A DNA stretch of 64,000 nt from positions 65,582 to 129,581 of the forward strand of contig NZ_JANINI010000012.1 in the NCBI RefSeq assembly GCF_024580145.1. The letters run 5' to 3'. The stretch is from Methyloversatilis sp. XJ19-49. Its GTDB lineage: Bacteria; Pseudomonadota; Gammaproteobacteria; Burkholderiales; Rhodocyclaceae. How positions within the stretch are numbered: the stretch's first letter is position 1; the number at the start of each line of letters is the position of its first letter. Positions 1 to 6,793 of this stretch are shown here, piece by piece. The notes under the pieces are model-generated. The model was not told where the DNA came from, made no database searches, and saw only the letters and a program-made list of their open reading frames with translations. A program made the position numbers and the translations under genes.

Positions 1-354
1 GCGCCGCGCGTGTTCTTGTGGGAGCGGCGGCCTCGCCGCGATCGTGCGGCGATGGTCGCTGATCAAAGTGAAGATCGCGGCGAGGCCGCCGCTCCCACAG
101 GTTCTGCTCCGCACGCGATACCAGTCTAACGAGGCCTCGCTCACAAGGCGACGATCCGATAGTCCGACGGTGCAGTGGCCCTGCGCGTCGGTCTGCACCT
201 CGAACAGCAGTGTTTCACCGTTCATCGGCCGGCGCCCGTCGCGCGGGAGGGCGGAAATATGCACGAACACTTCGCCGCCGCCATGGGTCGGTTCGATGAA
301 CCCGAACCCACGGTCGTCGTTCCACTTCGCGAGCCTGCCTTCGATTCGTGTCAT
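1..354 (-). CDS. cold-shock-domain protein, partial (runs off left edge)
   Basis: The reading frame starts at an ATG (354-352) and stays open to the window edge, so the 3' end is missing. The first 60 residues form a cold-shock (OB-fold) domain: an RNP1-like KWNDDRGFGFIEP stretch at residues 10-22 and an RNP2-like VFVHIS at about 29-34. This resembles the N-terminal domain of CspA/DUF1294 proteins, which bind single-stranded nucleic acid. After about residue 85 the frame passes through two inverted REP copies (18-98), so the real C-terminus may be a REP-derived tail or a membrane DUF1294 domain outside the window. The domain call is secure; the full architecture is not. Confidence 0.7.
   Translation of the reverse strand, partial: MTRIEGRLAKWNDDRGFGFIEPTHGGGEVFVHISALPRDGRRPMNGETLLFEVQTDAQGHCTVGLSDRRLVSEASLDWYRVRSRTCGSGGLAAIFTLISDHRRTIAARPPLPQEHARR
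18..98. repeat. pair of inverted REP motifs
   Basis: A 26-bp REP motif (GTGGGAGCGGCGGCCTCGCC core, 18-43) is followed by its exact reverse complement at 73-98. Together they can form one long hairpin with a 29-nt loop. The same motif recurs at 9.87-10.9 kb, 54.46 kb and 56.2-56.33 kb. The pair lies inside the open frame of the cold-shock-domain gene. Confidence 0.85.
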
Positions 355-593
355 AACGATCCGCCGGGTGTCCGTGCGCCGCTGAATGCATGAGATCGGA
401 ATTATGCTTCACGGATCGGCCTGTGCGCCTGAGCCGTTCTGCCCAGCTGTCGCGGGCGGCGTTTCTGCAAGAGCGGGCACAGGGGCCGCTCCCGCAGGTT
501 CTGCCCGGCATGCCGTGCTGCTGCAGCGCTGCGCACCGCCTGCCCTTCGGGCATCATCTGCGGCGCCCGCCTCGCTCCGAGATCGAACCTGCC

Positions 594-1274
594 ATGCATC
601 CATTGCTGATCGTCCTTGCCGTCGCCCTCCTGGGCGTGGCGCTGGTGTTCCGCTTCCGCTACGTCGCGCTGCGCCGGGAAGCGCATATCCGCCATGCCGA
701 ACTGCCCAAGGGCCTGTTCGAGAAGCTGCGTGCGCGTCACCCGCAACTGTCGCCGAAGGACTGCCAGCTGGTGGCGAACGGACTGCGGCAGTTCTTCCTC
801 GCGCATCTGAAGAGCGGCCGCAAATTCGTTGCCATGCCCAGTCAGGTGGTGGATGACCTGTGGCACGAATTCATTTTGTGCACGAAGAATTACGACACCT
901 TCTGCCGCCAGGGCTTCGGCCGCTTCCTGCACCACACGCCGGCGGTGGTGCTGACCGACGACCGGATGAAGAACGCAGGCCTGCGCCGCTGCTGGTGGTC
1001 CGCCTGCCGCGAAGAGAACATCGACCCGCGCGCGCCGAGCCGTCTGCCGCTGCTGTTCGCGCTTGACGCCAAGCTGAACATTGCCGGCGGCTTCAGCTAC
1101 GTGCCGGACTGCGGCGGGGTGCGGCGTGCGGGCGCAGACAGCGGCGGCAGCACACCGTATTGCGGCAGCGACTTCGGCAGCGACGGCGTTGACGGCAGCA
1201 CCGATGGCTTCGGCGACGGTGATGGCGGTTCGGACGGAGGCGGTTGCGGTGGCGGTTGCGGTGGCGGCGACTGA
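594..1274 (+). CDS. membrane-anchored glycine-rich-tail protein (GRDP-like)
   Basis: Predicted 226 aa. The ATG at 594 opens directly into a hydrophobic anchor (residues 3-18, LLIVLAVALLGVALVF), so the longer upstream frame is not needed. The middle part (about 65-110) contains VVDDLWHEFILCTKNYDTFC, which resembles the repeat of 'glycine-rich domain-containing protein-like' (GRDP) families. The last 45 residues are Gly/Asp/Ser-rich and end in repeated GGCGGGC units, as in several bacterial secreted or surface proteins of unknown role. It stands alone, tandem to no neighbour. Function is unknown; only the family resemblance is claimed. Confidence 0.7.
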   Translation: MHPLLIVLAVALLGVALVFRFRYVALRREAHIRHAELPKGLFEKLRARHPQLSPKDCQLVANGLRQFFLAHLKSGRKFVAMPSQVVDDLWHEFILCTKNYDTFCRQGFGRFLHHTPAVVLTDDRMKNAGLRRCWWSACREENIDPRAPSRLPLLFALDAKLNIAGGFSYVPDCGGVRRAGADSGGSTPYCGSDFGSDGVDGSTDGFGDGDGGSDGGGCGGGCGGGD

Positions 1275-1360
1275 GGAGGGAATCCGATGCTCAGGGTCTG
1301 CCCGCCGTTGTTTTGTGATGACATGGTCCGCCACCGTTTGTCTGAAGAGAGCGGCAAGAC

Positions 1361-1789
1361 TTACGCGCCTCCGCGGGGAGCGAGCCGCCGCTGTTTTGTC
1401 TCCAGTGCACCGGCGGACGCGGCCTTCAGCAGCCGCTGGAATGAAGGGCACTCGGCATGGCTCGTCGCGGGGCAGGCCGCAGCGTGCCGCAGCCCCTCGA
1501 TCATGGCCTTCAGACGCCTGACCATGCGTTCGAGCTCGTCGGCCTTGGAAGAGAGCAGGGCGCGGTCGATGTTCGGCTCGCCGCCGGGCGTGAACATCAC
1601 GCGGATCTCGTCCAGCGAGAATCCGGCCGCCCGTCCCAGTGCGATGAGCGCGAGCTGGTCGAGCACCGCCGGCGAGAACTTGCGTCGGGCGCCATCGCGC
1701 TCCAGCGAGCGGATGAGGCCCTTGCGTTCGTAGTAGCGCAGCGCGGATGCGGCCACACCCGATTTCCGGGCGACTTCCGAAATGTCCAT
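1361..1789 (-). CDS. MerR-family transcriptional regulator
   Basis: Predicted 142 aa starting MDISEVARKSGVAASALRYY, a classic MerR winged helix at the very N-terminus; the longer frame upstream crosses the promoter and is rejected. Residues 1-70 are the DNA-binding domain and about 75-105 a dimerisation coiled coil. Two cysteines (C106, C114) in the tail could sense metal or redox state, but this is inference. It is divergent from the DUF2938 gene, and a 20-bp dyad with a 19-bp promoter spacer lies between them, so it probably controls that gene and itself. Confidence 0.85.
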   Translation of the reverse strand: MDISEVARKSGVAASALRYYERKGLIRSLERDGARRKFSPAVLDQLALIALGRAAGFSLDEIRVMFTPGGEPNIDRALLSSKADELERMVRRLKAMIEGLRHAAACPATSHAECPSFQRLLKAASAGALETKQRRLAPRGGA

Positions 1790-1797
1790 GAAACCCC

Positions 1798-1828
1798 TTG
1801 ACTTGAAGTCGACTTCAACTTTTATCAT
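1798..1828 (+). promoter_or_regulatory. MerR-type promoter/operator
   Basis: A TTGACT -35 (1798-1803) and TATCAT -10 (1823-1828) are separated by 19 bp. The spacer region carries a near-perfect dyad (ACTTGAAGTC / GACTTCAACT, 1801-1820). An overlong 19-bp spacer holding the dyad is the hallmark of MerR-family activated promoters. It would drive the rightward DUF2938 gene. Confidence 0.75.
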
Positions 1829-1871
1829 GGGTTTGACACGTTCGGATGTCAATGAAATCAAGGAGTCTTCG

Positions 1872-2222
1872 ATGCTTTCCTCCCATGTCATCGGCCACAT
1901 CGCACTCGTCGGAATCGGCGCTACCGCAGTGATGGATGCCTGGCTGCACCTGCTCGCGCGCCTGGGTGTTCCGACCACCAGCTTCGCCCTCGTCGGCCGC
2001 TGGGTCGGCCACCTTCGCCGTGGCCGCTTTGCGCACGCAGCGATCTCGAAAGCCGAGCCGGTCGAGTTCGAACTCGGTCTGGGCTGGCTGACCCACTACC
2101 TCATCGGCATTGCCTACGCGGGGTTGCTGGTCGCCGTACAGGGCGCTGCCTGGCTGGTAAATCGGGGACAGACCACGGTTTCGACTGACCTCCTTTCAGA
2201 GCAGGTCACCCGACGGAGGTGA
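1872..2222 (+). pseudogene. DUF2938 membrane protein, 3' truncated by RAYT element
   Basis: Start ATG at 1872 is preceded by AAGGAG (1859-1864). The first 95 residues match the N-terminal two thirds of DUF2938 integral membrane proteins: an N-terminal helix with the GIGATAVMDAWLHLLARLG stretch, ALVGRWVGH, and a second helix (WLTHYLIGIAYAGLLVAVQG). The family normally continues with two more membrane segments to about 160 aa. Here homology stops at about 2155 and the frame enters the GGGGACAGACCACG end of the RAYT element, then stops at 2222. The protein is therefore a 116-aa chimera and probably non-functional. Confidence 0.7.
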
Positions 2223-2909
2223 ATCGCGGCGCGGAGGTCGTCCGGGTGTCCCGGGAGAGGCGCGCCGCCCGAGTGCGCTGGCTACTTCGGCGGCAAAGCG
2301 GTCGTTGCCGAGAGCGAAGTTGCCGTTCGTCGCCGTACGGATGGTGTCGGTCATTTCCTGCCCGAGTGGTTCGCTGAAAAGCGCGCGATACGCGGCCTGC
2401 CGCGATTCCGTCGTGTCGCCGAGGGCAAGGTAAGTCGGGTGAGGCGTCAGCAGGGTATCCGCCACGCCGTGAGCATGGTGTGCGTAGCTGGACCATCGGT
2501 AGTCAGCGGGTTGTTCGACCATGCGCGCCCGCACCGGATTCAGTTCGATGTATCGCTGGCAAGCCAGGAAGTAGCTCGAGGTCTGCACCGGGCAGGAGCG
2601 GAAGCGTCCTTCCCACAAGGTGCCGGTGCGGCGATACGTACGATTCACGTATTGAACGTAACGCTGTCCGAGCGCCTTCATCATCCGTCCGGGTGCCTTC
2701 GCTTCATCCGCGGTGATGAGCAGATGAACGTGATTGGTCATCAACACGAAGGCATGAACGCGACAGCCCTGCCGTCGCGCATGATCCTCAAGCCAATCCA
2801 GGTAGAAGCGACAGTCGTCTGGTGAGTAGAAGCAGGCCTGGCGGTTGTTACCGCGCTGGATCAGGTGCAGTGGAACGCCAGGGAGTGATAGACGGGCACG
2901 GCGAGGCAT
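2196..2909 (-). CDS. REP-associated tyrosine transposase (Y1_Tnp, RAYT)
   Basis: Predicted 237 aa, starting MPRRARLSLPGVPLHLIQRG as these proteins typically do; an in-frame extension of 24 residues upstream looks non-coding. The HUH pair is in VLMTNHVHLL, and the single catalytic tyrosine is probably in GQRYVQYVNRTYRRTG. The LNPVRARMV and WSSYAHHA stretches are diagnostic of RAYTs. These enzymes nick single-stranded REP hairpins and are held responsible for REP dispersal. Whether this copy mobilises the GC-rich REPs in this window or its own GGTCTGTCCCC-type ends cannot be told from sequence alone. It appears intact. Confidence 0.9.
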   Translation of the reverse strand: MPRRARLSLPGVPLHLIQRGNNRQACFYSPDDCRFYLDWLEDHARRQGCRVHAFVLMTNHVHLLITADEAKAPGRMMKALGQRYVQYVNRTYRRTGTLWEGRFRSCPVQTSSYFLACQRYIELNPVRARMVEQPADYRWSSYAHHAHGVADTLLTPHPTYLALGDTTESRQAAYRALFSEPLGQEMTDTIRTATNGNFALGNDRFAAEVASALGRRASPGTPGRPPRRDSPPSGDLL

Positions 2910-3268
2910 TGCCTTGGTCTGGTACGTAAATTCCCAAAGCATACGCGGACAGCGTATCCGACGCCATCGACAGCGCGCCAATCAGAGCATGAACGCTGCC
3001 TACGGCGGGGAAAACGTGGTCTGTCCCCTATCGTGTCCCCTATTGTCCCCTATTATTATTATCGTGGTCTGTCCCCTATTGGTCTGTCCCCTATTGTTGC
3101 TTATAGACGTAGACGTAGACGTAGACGTAGACGGGCACGGCGAGGCATTGCCTTGGCTTGGTATGGAAATGCCTAAAGCATACTCGGAACGCGTGTCCGA
3201 CGCCATCAACAGCGCGCCGGCGAGAGCATGAACGCTGCCTACGGCGGGGAAAACGTGGTCTGCCCCCT
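2891..3268. repeat. diverged 139-bp direct duplication of the RAYT 5' flank
   Basis: Bases 2891-3029 and 3130-3268 match at an offset of 239 bp with scattered differences. Both begin GACGGGCACGGCGAGGCATT and end in the AAAACGTGGTCTG motif. The left copy includes the first codons of the transposase; the right copy lacks a following transposase body. This looks like the remnant of a second, decayed element or a partial tandem duplication. Confidence 0.75.
3104..3133. repeat. GACGTA hexamer microsatellite
   Basis: Four perfect GACGTA units (3106-3129) are followed by an imperfect one. The tract sits between the two copies of the RAYT flank and is not inside a credible gene. Confidence 0.85.
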
Positions 3269-4249
3269 ATTGTTCCTGACCAGCAGGCTTCCCATCTCGG
3301 TCGTTGAAAACGGGATTGCGCAGCATTGCAACTGGTTCGAAACGTAGAAGAACATGCTTCCATCGGATTGCTCGCCAGGAAGACGCATGCCGCTCTCCGC
3401 CAGGGGGGCGCAGCCTTTCCGATATCCACGCATGACGGCCTTCATCGGATGCGCATCTGAAAGGCGTTCATTCGCCACCTTGTAGAAAAAGTCCCGGACG
3501 ACCTCATCGTCCCAGGTGCCCCCCGTAGTTTTCGTAACGGCCATCGTGCCGTAGGTGGGTGGCATCAAGAATATTGTCTTTGCCAACAGGCCTCGATCGA
3601 GAATTTCTTTCACTTCCCAAAGGGTTCCCGGGGTCGGCCAGGGCATGACAAAGATATTCGTGGCGCGCGCCATCAGGTCGGCAACCTTCGATTGCCATTC
3701 ATCGTCAGGCACACGGATCATTCCGCCGCCGCCGAGATGCGTGTCCAGCCTGTCGCCAACCGACACCAGAATTCCACGCGTGCCCAGCGTACTCGCGAGC
3801 AGGTCGAAAAGCTCCACCGGCTCGCGCAGGTCCGCCGGATCGTAGTTCTCGAACATCCTCTCGAACTGCTCTTCATGACCTTCGATATTTCGCGAACCTG
3901 ATGGCAACACAGAAATGAGCGCGTCAAGCTCAAATGGTCGAAGAAGAAGGAAGAACGCGTTCTCGCCCGCGCAGACTTCCTCGGCAAGCTTGTCTCTGCG
4001 CCGGGTCGCCAGTCTCGAGCCGAACCAGTGAGGGCGGAGGTTGCTGACGAGCAAGCAGCTCAGAAATGCAAATATGAGCCCAAGGAAGATGTAAAACCGG
4101 GCGTCCCCGAGATTGAAAAGAACCAGGGTCACGATGATTGCGCCGATGAACGCAAGTGCGGTCAGCAGAACAATGGGTGTCAGATAGTAGCCATGCCGCC
4201 TGTGCGCGCCCATGGGGCTTGGCCGGACATAATGTATGTCGACTGACAT
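3239..4249 (-). CDS. two-TM protein with unknown cytoplasmic domain; C-terminus replaced by RAYT end
   Basis: Predicted 336 aa. Two membrane helices (about 24-47 and 52-69) are followed by a soluble domain of about 250 residues. That domain has alternating hydrophobic stretches (AFFLLLRPFELD at about 100, GILVSVGDRLDTHLGGGGMI at about 165, ATNIFVMPWPTPGTLWEV at about 200). Such 'LRPFELD... DDEWQ... LM.. A..I' proteins are annotated as hypothetical, and the order of strands resembles a TIR/SLOG-like Rossmann fold. That resemblance is inference. The last ten residues (NRGQTTFSPP) are encoded by the RAYT element end, so the native C-terminus has been lost or altered. No neighbour helps assign a role. 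Confidence 0.6.
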   Translation of the reverse strand: MSVDIHYVRPSPMGAHRRHGYYLTPIVLLTALAFIGAIIVTLVLFNLGDARFYIFLGLIFAFLSCLLVSNLRPHWFGSRLATRRRDKLAEEVCAGENAFFLLLRPFELDALISVLPSGSRNIEGHEEQFERMFENYDPADLREPVELFDLLASTLGTRGILVSVGDRLDTHLGGGGMIRVPDDEWQSKVADLMARATNIFVMPWPTPGTLWEVKEILDRGLLAKTIFLMPPTYGTMAVTKTTGGTWDDEVVRDFFYKVANERLSDAHPMKAVMRGYRKGCAPLAESGMRLPGEQSDGSMFFYVSNQLQCCAIPFSTTEMGSLLVRNNRGQTTFSPP

Positions 4250-4602
4250 TGGATTCCGGATCTCCGTGTGCCACCAATCTTTGCTTGGGGAACAAAAGGG
4301 GAGGGTTCACGATAGTGGAAAGCAGATAGAGAATCGCGGCCTGTTCCCTGACCTTCTTCGCCCCCGAATTTTCTGCCGCATATTCATAAGGGTTGTCATC
4401 GGCTGCTTGAGGGTGCCTGCCCCACGCAATCCTTTCCCTTTCGATGCTTCATGACTACCCCCAAAATACCGAAAAAAAGTTGTACCCGTGTTTTCGCGCA
4501 TACCTGCCCAACGTGAACGACAAAGCCGCATGACCCGCTCGGGGGCCTGCGGCTTTTGATCGCTGTCGGCAGGATGCGGCTGGAGCAGCCGCATCGTGAG
4601 GA
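4250..4602. other. intergenic stretch between the unknown TM gene and cynS
   Basis: No credible gene is seen: the frame open here on the minus strand is a shifted reading of cynS. The segment holds the upstream region of the TM-protein gene and two hairpins behind cynS (4522-4556 and 4573-4595). Confidence 0.6.
4522..4595 (-). terminator. tandem hairpins downstream of the cyanate operon
   Basis: Nearest to the cynS stop is a 10-bp stem with a 3-nt loop (GATGCGGCTG / CAGCCGCATC, 4573-4595). A second stem follows (AAAGCCGCA / TGCGGCTTT, 4522-4556). The second has short A/T tracts on both sides but no long U-run on the minus strand, so termination strength is uncertain. Confidence 0.5.
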
Positions 4603-5046
4603 TCAATACGTCTTGTACGGCAAAAACTTCCCGCTCATCGTAATGCTCACCCGATCCCCCGCCGGGTTGGCTTCCCGTGCCAGGTCCATCTTGAAGTCGA
4701 TGGCGCTCATGATGCCGTCGCCGAATTCTTCGTGGATGAGTGCCTTGAAGGTGGTGCCGTACACATTGATCAGTTCGTAGAAGCGGTAGATCAGCGGGTC
4801 GGTCGGGACGGACGTGGGCAGCGAGCCCTTGTAGGGCACGACCTGCAGTTGGGTGACGGCGTCGGCCGGCAGATCGAGCATCTTGCCGATGATGCCGGCC
4901 TGTTCGGCGGTGAAGGTCATCTGGCCGAGCAGGCCGGCGGTGACCCATTCCTTGCTGAGGCCGATGGCGCTGGCGATGTCGGCCCACTTCAGGCCCTTGG
5001 CAACCTTGGCTTCGACGATGAGGTCGGTGACGTCTTCGCGTTTCAT
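4603..5046 (-). CDS. cynS: cyanate hydratase (cyanase)
   Basis: Predicted 147 aa, close to the usual 150-156 of the family. Cyanase converts cyanate and bicarbonate to CO2 and carbamate, which decays to ammonia and CO2. The N-terminal 70 residues form the helical HTH-like domain. The C-terminal catalytic half has PLIYRFYELINVYGTTFKAL and HEEFGDGIMSAIDF; R88, E91 and S114 correspond to the E. coli active-site R96, E99 and S122. It is the last gene of a five-gene minus-strand operon with a cyanate/nitrate-type ABC transporter, allowing cyanate to serve as nitrogen source or be detoxified. Confidence 0.95.
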   Translation of the reverse strand: MKREDVTDLIVEAKVAKGLKWADIASAIGLSKEWVTAGLLGQMTFTAEQAGIIGKMLDLPADAVTQLQVVPYKGSLPTSVPTDPLIYRFYELINVYGTTFKALIHEEFGDGIMSAIDFKMDLAREANPAGDRVSITMSGKFLPYKTY

Positions 5047-5076
5047 GTGCTTCTCCTTTGGATGGTTGAGGGTGGG

Positions 5077-5940
5077 TCAGGCGGCCGCGCGGGCGGGGGC
5101 GCCGGGGTACACGAGGGGCGGGTTTTTCGGGTCCCAGTCGGCGCCTGGCGCGAAGGCGCGCGAGCGCTTCACGAGGAAGTCGACAAGGTGGTTGCGCAGC
5201 GGGTAAAACTCGGGCTGCTGGTGCAGGGTTTCGCGGTCGCGCGGGCGCGGCATCGGGTTGACGACGATTTCAGCGATCTTGGCGCGCGGGCCGTTGGTCA
5301 TCAGCACGATGCGGTCGGCCAGCAGGATGGCTTCGTCCACGTCGTGGGTGATCATGAACACCGTCTGCTTCGTGGCTTCGACGATGCCGATCAGCTCGCT
5401 CTGGATGCTGCCGCGGGTGAGCGCGTCGAGCGCGCCGAAGGGTTCGTCGAGCAGCAGCATCTTGGGCTCGATCGAAAACGCGCGCGCGATGCCGACGCGC
5501 TGCTTCATGCCGCCGGACAGTTCGGCCGGCTTCTTGTCGATGGCGTGGCCCAGATGCACCATTTCGAGGTACTTCACCGCGTGCGCGCGCACCTGTTCGC
5601 GGCTCCATTCGGGGTGGCGGCTGCGCACGGCGAATTCAACGTTCTTCAGCGCGCTGAGCCAGGGCATCAATGCATGGCTCTGAAACACCACGCCACGGTC
5701 GAGCGACGGGCCGCGCACTTCGCGGCCGTCCATGATGACGTGGCCGGCGGTGGCTTCATCCAGACCGGCGAGGATGTTCAGGATGGTGGTCTTGCCGCAG
5801 CCGGAGTGGCCGAGCACGCAGACGAACTGGCCGCGTTCGATGCCGAAATGCACGTCTTCGAACACCGGATCGGGATCCGGGTTGCCGGCCTGCGGAAACT
5901 GCCGTTTCAGGCCTTCGATCTTCAGGAAGGGCTGGGTCAT
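5077..5940 (-). CDS. cynD: ABC transporter ATP-binding protein, nitrate/cyanate type
   Basis: Predicted 287 aa. Walker A is GHSGCGKTT (about 44-52), the Q-loop VVFQSHALMPWL, the signature LSGGMKQRVGIARAF, Walker B MLLLDEPFGALD and the switch ITHDVDEA. It is closest in character to NrtD/CynD ATPases of the nitrate/sulfonate/taurine family, which energise import of small anions. It starts one nucleotide after the permease stop, implying translational coupling. The C-terminal 50 residues (about 235-287) carry the family's extension. The cyanate substrate is inferred from cynS next door; nitrate or nitrite cannot be excluded from this protein alone. Confidence 0.88.
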   Translation of the reverse strand: MTQPFLKIEGLKRQFPQAGNPDPDPVFEDVHFGIERGQFVCVLGHSGCGKTTILNILAGLDEATAGHVIMDGREVRGPSLDRGVVFQSHALMPWLSALKNVEFAVRSRHPEWSREQVRAHAVKYLEMVHLGHAIDKKPAELSGGMKQRVGIARAFSIEPKMLLLDEPFGALDALTRGSIQSELIGIVEATKQTVFMITHDVDEAILLADRIVLMTNGPRAKIAEIVVNPMPRPRDRETLHQQPEFYPLRNHLVDFLVKRSRAFAPGADWDPKNPPLVYPGAPARAAA

Positions 5941-5941
5941 T

Positions 5942-6793
5942 TCACTCTCTCCAGGAAATGGCGCGCGCGACCCAGGCCAGCAGGTGGTCGAGCAGCATGC
6001 CGACCAGCCCGATCAGCAGGATGGCGGTGATGATGTTGGTGATGGAGAGGTTGTTCCACTCGTTCCACACGAAGTAGCCGATGCCGGTGCCGCCAACCAG
6101 CATTTCGGCTGCGACGATGACCAGCCAGGCGATGCCGATCGAAATGCGCATGCCGGTCAGAATGGTCGGTGCGGCCGCCGGCAAGATGACCAGGAAGGCG
6201 CGGCGGATCGGTTTCACTTCGAGCGTGCGCGCCACGTTCAGCCACTCGCGGCGGACGGAGGCGACGCCGAACGCGGTATTCACCAGCATCGGCCACAGCG
6301 AGCAGATGAAGATGACGAAGATGGCGGAAATGCCCGAGTCCTTGATGGTGTAGAGCGCGAGCGGCATCCAGGCCAGCGGCGAAATGGGCTTCAGGATCTG
6401 GATGAAGGGGTCGAGCGCCTTGTAGACCAGCGGCGACATGCCGATCAGGAAACCGAGCGGGATCGCCACCAGCGCGGCCAGCAGGTAACCGCCGAGCACG
6501 CGGGCGATCGAGTAGCCGATCTGGATGCCCAACCCCTTGTCGTTGGTGCCGCGGTCGTAGAACGGGTCCAGCACGTGTTCCCAGATCTTGGCCGCCACCT
6601 CGCCCGGGCCGGGCATGGCCGACTGCCCACCGGTGGCCGCTTCCGCGCCGAGCAGCGCGGCGTACTCGGGGTCGACCGCCGGCCCGGCGGTGGGCGCCGC
6701 CGTGGTCGAGGTCGCGAGGTACCACACGCCGACGAACAGCGCGAAGAACAGCACCGACAACAGCGGTGCCAGCCAGGGCTTGTTGCGCGTCAT
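5942..6793 (-). CDS. cynB: ABC transporter permease, nitrate/cyanate type
   Basis: Predicted 283 aa starting MTRNKPWLAPLLSVLFFALF; the frame is open much further upstream, but that part is antisense-phase to the binding-protein gene. A first membrane helix (about 8-26) is followed by a periplasmic stretch and then a BPD_transp_1 core with about five helices. The EAA-type loop is at EWLNVARTLEVKPIRRAFLVILPAAAPTI-like positions (about 185-213). Its ATG overlaps the TGA of the binding-protein gene (ATGA), so the two are translationally coupled. It forms the membrane channel for the ATPase encoded downstream. Confidence 0.88.
   Translation of the reverse strand: MTRNKPWLAPLLSVLFFALFVGVWYLATSTTAAPTAGPAVDPEYAALLGAEAATGGQSAMPGPGEVAAKIWEHVLDPFYDRGTNDKGLGIQIGYSIARVLGGYLLAALVAIPLGFLIGMSPLVYKALDPFIQILKPISPLAWMPLALYTIKDSGISAIFVIFICSLWPMLVNTAFGVASVRREWLNVARTLEVKPIRRAFLVILPAAAPTILTGMRISIGIAWLVIVAAEMLVGGTGIGYFVWNEWNNLSITNIITAILLIGLVGMLLDHLLAWVARAISWRE

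Larger units (their letters stand above)
2156..3268. mobile_element. RAYT (REP-associated tyrosine transposase) element
   Basis: The segment between the broken DUF2938 gene and the next gene carries a Y1 transposase gene. It is bounded by inverted copies of GGGGACAGACCACG (about 2164-2177) and CGTGGTCTGCCCCC (about 3255-3268). Inside, further copies of GTGGTCTGTCCCCTATT lie at about 3015-3095. The 5' flank of the transposase (2891-3029) is repeated, diverged, at 3130-3268. The boundaries are inferred from where neighbouring coding homology breaks and could be off by some tens of bases. Confidence 0.65.

Noticed and set aside
402-1451. Minus-strand frame of 349 codons opposite the GRDP-like gene
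   Set aside because: It is antisense to a gene with a clear TM anchor and glycine tail, is rich in Arg/Ala, and has no recognised domain; a GC-content shadow.
4307-4987. 226-codon minus-strand frame across the end of cynS
   Set aside because: It is a shifted reading of cynS and reads on through the two hairpins; the correct frame encodes an intact cyanase.
4732-6030. 432-codon plus-strand frame opposite cynS and the ABC ATPase
   Set aside because: Antisense to two well-supported genes, with composition typical of shadow frames (many His, Gln, Asp, Arg).
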